From contig OZ251487.1 of assembly GCA_965242685.1 (NCBI GenBank), positions 1,302,001 through 1,366,000 on the forward strand: a DNA stretch of 64,000 nt, read 5' to 3'. The notes beneath the pieces are model-generated. The model saw nothing but the letters and a program-made list of their open reading frames with translations. It was not told the DNA's origin and did not search any database. Of the stretch, positions 60,262-64,000 are shown piece by piece; the stretch's first letter is position 1, and the number at the start of each line of letters is the position of its first letter. Source of the DNA: G965215055 sp965242685. Its GTDB lineage: Bacteria; Pseudomonadota; Gammaproteobacteria; UBA4575. The position numbers were made by a program, and so were the translations under genes.

Positions 60262-60594
60262 ATGCCCCTAGAAATAAACGGACAATCCTATGAAACGGAT
60301 GAAGAAGGCTATTTGGCAAACCTTAACGACTGGCGACCAGAACTGGCCGAGGCGATGGCCAATGCAGACGGAGCCGAATTAGGAGAAAACCACTGGGAAG
60401 TGATCAACTTTCTGCGTGAATACTATGAAGAGTATCAAATTGCCCCTGCGGTGCGGGTGCTTACCAAAGCAATCGGCAAAAAGCTTGGCAAGGACAAAGG
60501 CAATAGCAAATACTTGTACGAGCTATTTCCTTATGGACCGGCAAAACAAGCGTGTAAATATGCCGGTCTACCAAAACCGACGGGTTGCGTATAG
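60262..60594 (+). CDS. dsrC: DsrC, sulfur carrier protein
   Basis: A cytoplasmic sulfur carrier that brings persulfide to rDsrAB and interacts with DsrEFH and DsrK. 110 residues with both functional cysteines of the flexible C-terminal arm: Cys98 in KQACKYAGL and the penultimate Cys109 in PKPTGCV. LGENHWEVINFLREYYEEYQ and LYELFPYGPAKQ are family hallmarks. A good ribosome site (CAGGAG) precedes it. Hairpins directly after the stop may stabilise its transcript, fitting the high DsrC demand. Confidence 0.97.
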   Translation: MPLEINGQSYETDEEGYLANLNDWRPELAEAMANADGAELGENHWEVINFLREYYEEYQIAPAVRVLTKAIGKKLGKDKGNSKYLYELFPYGPAKQACKYAGLPKPTGCV

Positions 60595-60634
60595 CCGCAA
60601 CGACCAGATACCGGAAGGTAAACACGCCTTCCGG
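60584..60634 (+). promoter_or_regulatory. Tandem hairpins after dsrC
   Basis: First stem GTTGCG (60584-60589)/CGCAAC (60596-60601) spans the dsrC stop codon. The second, an 8-bp perfect stem CCGGAAGG (60611-60618)/CCTTCCGG (60627-60634), has an 8-base loop. No T run follows, so a partial terminator, an attenuator or an mRNA-stabilising element is more likely than a full stop before dsrM. Confidence 0.6.
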
Positions 60635-60691
60635 CCATGACCTCTATTGATGCACCTGGATGAATATTGAAGTGTCAGGGTTGTACAATCA

Positions 60692-61435
60692 ATGTCTGCC
60701 TTAACCATAATATTTGCAATTTTATTTTATCTGGCAACCTTCATATTAATTGGGGGTATTGCCTATAAGGCTTGGCAATACGGCAAAATTCCCGCCCCAC
60801 TTAAAATCCCGACCACACCCGCCCCTACCACGCACCTTGGTATGGTGTTTAGAATGTTGAAGGAATTGACCATTTTTGAAAGCCTGTTCAAATCGAACAA
60901 ATGGACGTGGTTGTTTGGTTGGCTATTTCATTTCGGTTTGCTGTTGGTACTGTTGCGACATCTGCGTTACTTCACTGACCCGGTATGGGGTTGGGTCACT
61001 TTTCTGCAACCATTCGGCAAGTACGCCGCATTCATGATGTTGATAGGATTGGCGGGACTGTGGGGCAGAAGAATCCTGGTTGATCGCGTTCGTTATATCT
61101 CTGCACCCTCCGACCATTTGATGCTGTTACTGCTCATAGCGATTGGTGTAACGGGTGCCTTGATGACATTTGTAGACCACGTCGATATCATCTCCTTAAA
61201 GGCATTCCTGCTGGGCCTGATGACATTTGACTGGTCACCATTGCCCAATGACCTGATTCTGATTATCCATTTAAGCCTGGTTATCCTATTGATGGTCATA
61301 TTCCCCATCAGCAAACTCCTACATGCTCCCGGGGTATTTTTCAGCCCCACCCGCACCCAAGTTGATAACCCTCGTGAACGGCGCCACATTACCCAATGGG
61401 CGTCAAAACTTGAATCCTCAAAAGTGAGAGGATGA
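60692..61435 (+). CDS. dsrM: DsrM, membrane cytochrome b subunit of DsrMKJOP
   Basis: An inner membrane NarI-like subunit of the electron-transfer complex. The 247-residue protein has about six TM segments. Haem-ligand histidines are suggested by LFGWLFHFGLLLVLLRHLRY (about 75-93) and by LIIHLSLVILLMVIFPISKLLH near 190. Length is as in known sulfur-oxidiser DsrM. It overlaps dsrK by 4 bp (ATGA). Confidence 0.93.
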   Translation: MSALTIIFAILFYLATFILIGGIAYKAWQYGKIPAPLKIPTTPAPTTHLGMVFRMLKELTIFESLFKSNKWTWLFGWLFHFGLLLVLLRHLRYFTDPVWGWVTFLQPFGKYAAFMMLIGLAGLWGRRILVDRVRYISAPSDHLMLLLLIAIGVTGALMTFVDHVDIISLKAFLLGLMTFDWSPLPNDLILIIHLSLVILLMVIFPISKLLHAPGVFFSPTRTQVDNPRERRHITQWASKLESSKVRG

Positions 61436-62979
61436 TGGCCGCCATAGAGTTTGACACTCCCGCAATCAAGGAGTACCCGATAATCCCACATCTGAAAAAG
61501 GGCGTCATGGCACACAGCCAACCGTTTGTGGCCAAGGCGGATTTCCAGGAAAAACTAGGCTTCCCCGGCGAGCTCGTCGATGACTGGCAACAAGTTGCCA
61601 TCAACAAGATGGCGGAACTGAACAAGAAGTATCGCTCCTTGCAAGTCTTTCTGGATTCCTGTGTAAAATGTGGTGCCTGTACCGACAAATGCCATTATTA
61701 CCTGGGCACAACGGACCCGAATAATATGCCGGTGGCGCGACAGGATTTATACCGAAAAGTCTATCGCCGTTACTTCACGCTGTCGGGAAAGCTGTTCCCC
61801 AAACTCGTTGGTGCCCAGGACCTTACTGAAGAAGTGCTGGATGAATGGTACAGCTATTTTCATCAATGCTCGCAATGCCGTCGTTGTTCGGTGTACTGCC
61901 CTTATGGAATTGATACGGCGGAAATTTCCATGGCCGCCCGAGAAGTCATGGATGCCGTAGGCAAAGGACAGAAATATTGTAATGAAATCATTGGGAAAGT
62001 GCACACCATCGGTAATAATCTGGGCTTGCCGGAACCGGCGCTGGCTAACACTCTCGAAGGATTGGAAGAAGACGTTGAAGAAGAAACTGGCGTCAAGGTA
62101 CGTTTTCCACTGGACGAAAAAGGTGCAGAGGTCCTGCTTGTCACGCCATCCGCTGATTTCTTTGCCGAGCCCCACATAGACGGGTTGATCGGTTATGCGA
62201 AGGTACTTCACCAGGCGGGAATCTCCTGGACGCTGAGTTCATACGCAAGTGAAGCGGCAAACTTCGGCATGTTTATTGGCAGCTACGAAAATATGCGCAA
62301 GCTCGCCTTGCGAATACGCCGGGCGGCAATCGACCTGAACGTAAAAAGAATCGTATTTGGTGAATGCGGGCACGCCTGGCGTGTTGCCTATTCATTTTTG
62401 AATACTCTTGCGGGACCGTTCGATTTTCTTGATCAGAACTACCCGGTACCACAGCACATTTGCGAAGTGACGCATGACCTGATTCAAACGGGCGTGCTGA
62501 CGCTGGACGCCTCACAAAACGACGACATGGTCATCACCTATCACGACTCATGCAACGTGGCGCGCGCATCACGAATGGGAAACAAACCCGGTGGCCAATT
62601 CTCCATCCCAAGAGATATCATAAAAGCAGTGTGCAACAATTTCGTTGACATGCCGGCCTATGCCATCAAGGAAGGTACGTATTGCTGTGGAGGCGGCGGT
62701 GGCCTGTTGACCGATGACTTGATTGAGCTGCGCGTGAAAGGTGCACTGCCTCGCATGGAAGCCCTTAAAGACGTTGTGAACAAGTACGGCGTAACGCACA
62801 TGGCCGCAATTTGCGCGATTTGTAAAAGCCAGTTCTCCAAAGTCTTTCCATACTACGATTTCAGCATGGATCAAATCGTCAGTCTGCATCAGCTCGTCAG
62901 TAATGCGATCGTCTTGCAGCCCGCCGGGGAAGAAGCCGCTAGGCAACCGCAAGAGGAACAACAAGTTCAAGCGGCCTGA
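61432..62979 (+). CDS. dsrK: DsrK, HdrD-like iron-sulfur subunit
   Basis: The cytoplasm-facing catalytic subunit of DsrMKJOP, thought to interact with DsrC. The 515-residue protein has two [4Fe-4S] sites, CVKCGACTDKCHYYLG (about 78-93) and CSQCRRCSVYCPYGID. Two CCG-type domains contain GECGHAWRVAYS and YHDSCNVARASRMG, then YCCGGGGGLLTDDL, CAICKSQ. This is the HdrD pattern. The C-terminus is Glu/Gln-rich. Start ATG at 61432 overlaps dsrM; a second ATG follows one codon later. Confidence 0.95.
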   Translation: MMAAIEFDTPAIKEYPIIPHLKKGVMAHSQPFVAKADFQEKLGFPGELVDDWQQVAINKMAELNKKYRSLQVFLDSCVKCGACTDKCHYYLGTTDPNNMPVARQDLYRKVYRRYFTLSGKLFPKLVGAQDLTEEVLDEWYSYFHQCSQCRRCSVYCPYGIDTAEISMAAREVMDAVGKGQKYCNEIIGKVHTIGNNLGLPEPALANTLEGLEEDVEEETGVKVRFPLDEKGAEVLLVTPSADFFAEPHIDGLIGYAKVLHQAGISWTLSSYASEAANFGMFIGSYENMRKLALRIRRAAIDLNVKRIVFGECGHAWRVAYSFLNTLAGPFDFLDQNYPVPQHICEVTHDLIQTGVLTLDASQNDDMVITYHDSCNVARASRMGNKPGGQFSIPRDIIKAVCNNFVDMPAYAIKEGTYCCGGGGGLLTDDLIELRVKGALPRMEALKDVVNKYGVTHMAAICAICKSQFSKVFPYYDFSMDQIVSLHQLVSNAIVLQPAGEEAARQPQEEQQVQAA

Positions 62980-63006
62980 ATCAACCGCCAGACCATGTAG
63001 AACGTC

Positions 63007-63498
63007 ATGCCTGCATTGCGGAGAATTTTTTGCACACTTTCATGGTGTGTTGTCGTTATTGTCTGTGCATCCGTAACGGGTGTATTTGCCGCCGAGCTGC
63101 AAGACGTTCCCTCGCCCAAGGGTAACTACGATGATGAAACCAATAACATCGTCCACCCTGGTCACGATCACCGTCACGTTCCCCCGCCCAAGGGCAACTA
63201 CAATGACGAAACCTTATGCGTGGAACCAGTAGAAATCATGCGCCGAAGGCATTTTGACTTCATCCTTGATCATCGAGACAGGACAGTGATACAAGGCATT
63301 CGGACCAAACAGTATAGTCTAATCGGGTGTATTGACTGCCACATTACTCCCGATGAGCAGGGTAAATATGCGCGCTATTCTGAAGACACACATTTTTGTG
63401 CAAGTTGTCATCAGTTTGCGGCAGTTACCATTGACTGTTTTCAATGCCACGCCGACAGGCCTAAAGAAGCGATTCGCAAAGCAGTTAAACTGGAATGA
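63007..63498 (+). CDS. dsrJ: DsrJ, periplasmic triheme cytochrome c
   Basis: 163 residues with an N-terminal signal/anchor (about 5-28) and three haem motifs CIDCH, CASCH and CFQCH. The conserved cysteine proposed as an axial haem ligand is in LCVEPVEIMRRRHFDF. Family segment HRDRTVIQGIR is present. The region after the signal holds a direct duplication, PSPKGNYDDET and PPPKGNYNDET, with a His-rich insert, not expected in DsrJ. It needs the ccm system found earlier in the window. It directly follows dsrK, without dsrL between them. Confidence 0.94.
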   Translation: MPALRRIFCTLSWCVVVIVCASVTGVFAAELQDVPSPKGNYDDETNNIVHPGHDHRHVPPPKGNYNDETLCVEPVEIMRRRHFDFILDHRDRTVIQGIRTKQYSLIGCIDCHITPDEQGKYARYSEDTHFCASCHQFAAVTIDCFQCHADRPKEAIRKAVKLE

Positions 63499-63595
63499 GG
63501 CCGATACGCGCGCGACACAGAAAATACATGAAATTTCATCCACTGATGCGGTACATTCTCATTGAAGTAATAACCAGTAGCGGCAAGGGAAAATC

Positions 63596-64000
63596 ATGCG
63601 CTATAAATTAAATCTTGAAGCCCCCGACTCTGAACGTCGCAATTTTTTGCGCGCCGCGGCCGTGCTCGGTGGCGTGACCATTGCCCCCGGCGTGGTACTG
63701 TACCAAGCCGCCGCAAAACCGGCGGGGCAGGCGGTCAGCAGCGAACAGCGCTGGGGCATGCTGGTAGATACCAATGTCTGCCGGGAAGATTGCAATGCCT
63801 GTGTAACCGCATGTAATGAAGAGAACGGGTTGTGGAGCGTCAACGGGCCTGCAACCGATGCGCAATGGATACGCAAGCTCAACGTCAAAGACAAACAGAC
63901 CGGGCACGTTACCTCCTTGCCCATGATGTGCCAGCATTGTGAATACCCCCCCTGCGTGGACGTATGCCCGACGGGCGCCTCATTTCGCCGTGAAGACGGT
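63596..64000 (+). CDS. dsrO: DsrO, periplasmic iron-sulfur protein, partial
   Basis: 135 codons are visible before the window edge. A Tat signal begins with ERRNFLRAAAVLGG (twin Arg at residues 14-15). The first ferredoxin-type ligands follow: CREDCNACVTACNEEN, then CQHCEYPPCVDVCPTGAS. This is the DmsB/HybA-like DsrO, the periplasmic partner of DsrJ and DsrP. The ribosome site AAGGGA lies about 6 bases before the ATG. dsrP should follow outside the window. Confidence 0.93.
   Translation, partial: MRYKLNLEAPDSERRNFLRAAAVLGGVTIAPGVVLYQAAAKPAGQAVSSEQRWGMLVDTNVCREDCNACVTACNEENGLWSVNGPATDAQWIRKLNVKDKQTGHVTSLPMMCQHCEYPPCVDVCPTGASFRREDG

Overview
The window comes from a gammaproteobacterium that oxidises sulfur through the cytoplasmic reverse dissimilatory sulfite reductase (rDsr) pathway. 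Evidence for this is the dsrA-dsrB-dsrEFH-dsrC-dsrMK-dsrJ-dsrO run at the right edge, a dsrL homologue and a probable dsrS, together with typical gammaproteobacterial housekeeping synteny (kdsB-Trm112-lpxK-msbA, lolCD, a complete system I cytochrome c maturation cluster, dcd-mrp, metG). No rRNA, tRNA, insertion sequence or CRISPR array was seen. A species name cannot be given from sequence reading alone.

Layout. 0-8.2 kb (minus strand): envelope genes kdsB (cut by the window edge), a Trm112-like protein, lpxK, msbA, comEC, lolD and lolC. 8.2-10.1 kb (plus): agmatine deiminase and N-carbamoylputrescine amidase, a two-step route from agmatine to putrescine. 10.1-17.3 kb (minus): a small membrane protein and ccmABCDEFGHI for cytochrome c maturation, which the triheme DsrJ would need. 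17.5-21.9 kb: a GldA/GldF/GldG-like ABC system with a DUF4340 protein. 22-24.6 kb: nudF, an adenine DNA methyltransferase with a 104-residue unknown partner, and a small membrane protein. 24.8-26.6 kb: dcd and mrp.

26.8-31.3 kb holds two near-identical GT-C (PMT/ArnT-like) membrane glycosyltransferase genes that separate mrp from metG. Each has a long C tract directly after its start codon, 25 and 15 bases, which puts one out of frame and the other in frame. A third copy lies inverted at 45.4-47.3 kb. 31.5-35.2 kb: metG, an RnfB-like ferredoxin, nth and a cobalamin adenosyltransferase. A cobalamin riboswitch at about 37.1-37.3 kb controls btuB and the adenosyltransferase.

37.5-42.8 kb (minus) is one tight operon: a Sel1-repeat protein, a MoxR AAA+ ATPase, a VWA/DUF2201 protein, DsrS and siroheme synthase CysG. 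It looks like a cofactor supply and assembly module for siroheme-dependent DsrAB. 43-53.7 kb holds mostly unstudied genes beside dsrL: a TrpD2-like phosphoribosyltransferase, a 64-residue protein, a 204-residue unknown, an Sfum_1244-type protein, two 2OG-Fe(II) oxygenases, a GNAT and two small unknowns.

Divergent from dsrA lies a minus-strand cluster at 53.5-56.0 kb. It encodes a TauD-like dioxygenase, a small protein, an orphan Cas6/Cmx6-like protein, a DsrC paralogue that has lost every cysteine, and a 67-residue protein. This cluster and the phase-variable glycosyltransferase family are the most unusual content of the window. The canonical dsr operon then runs off the right edge within dsrO.
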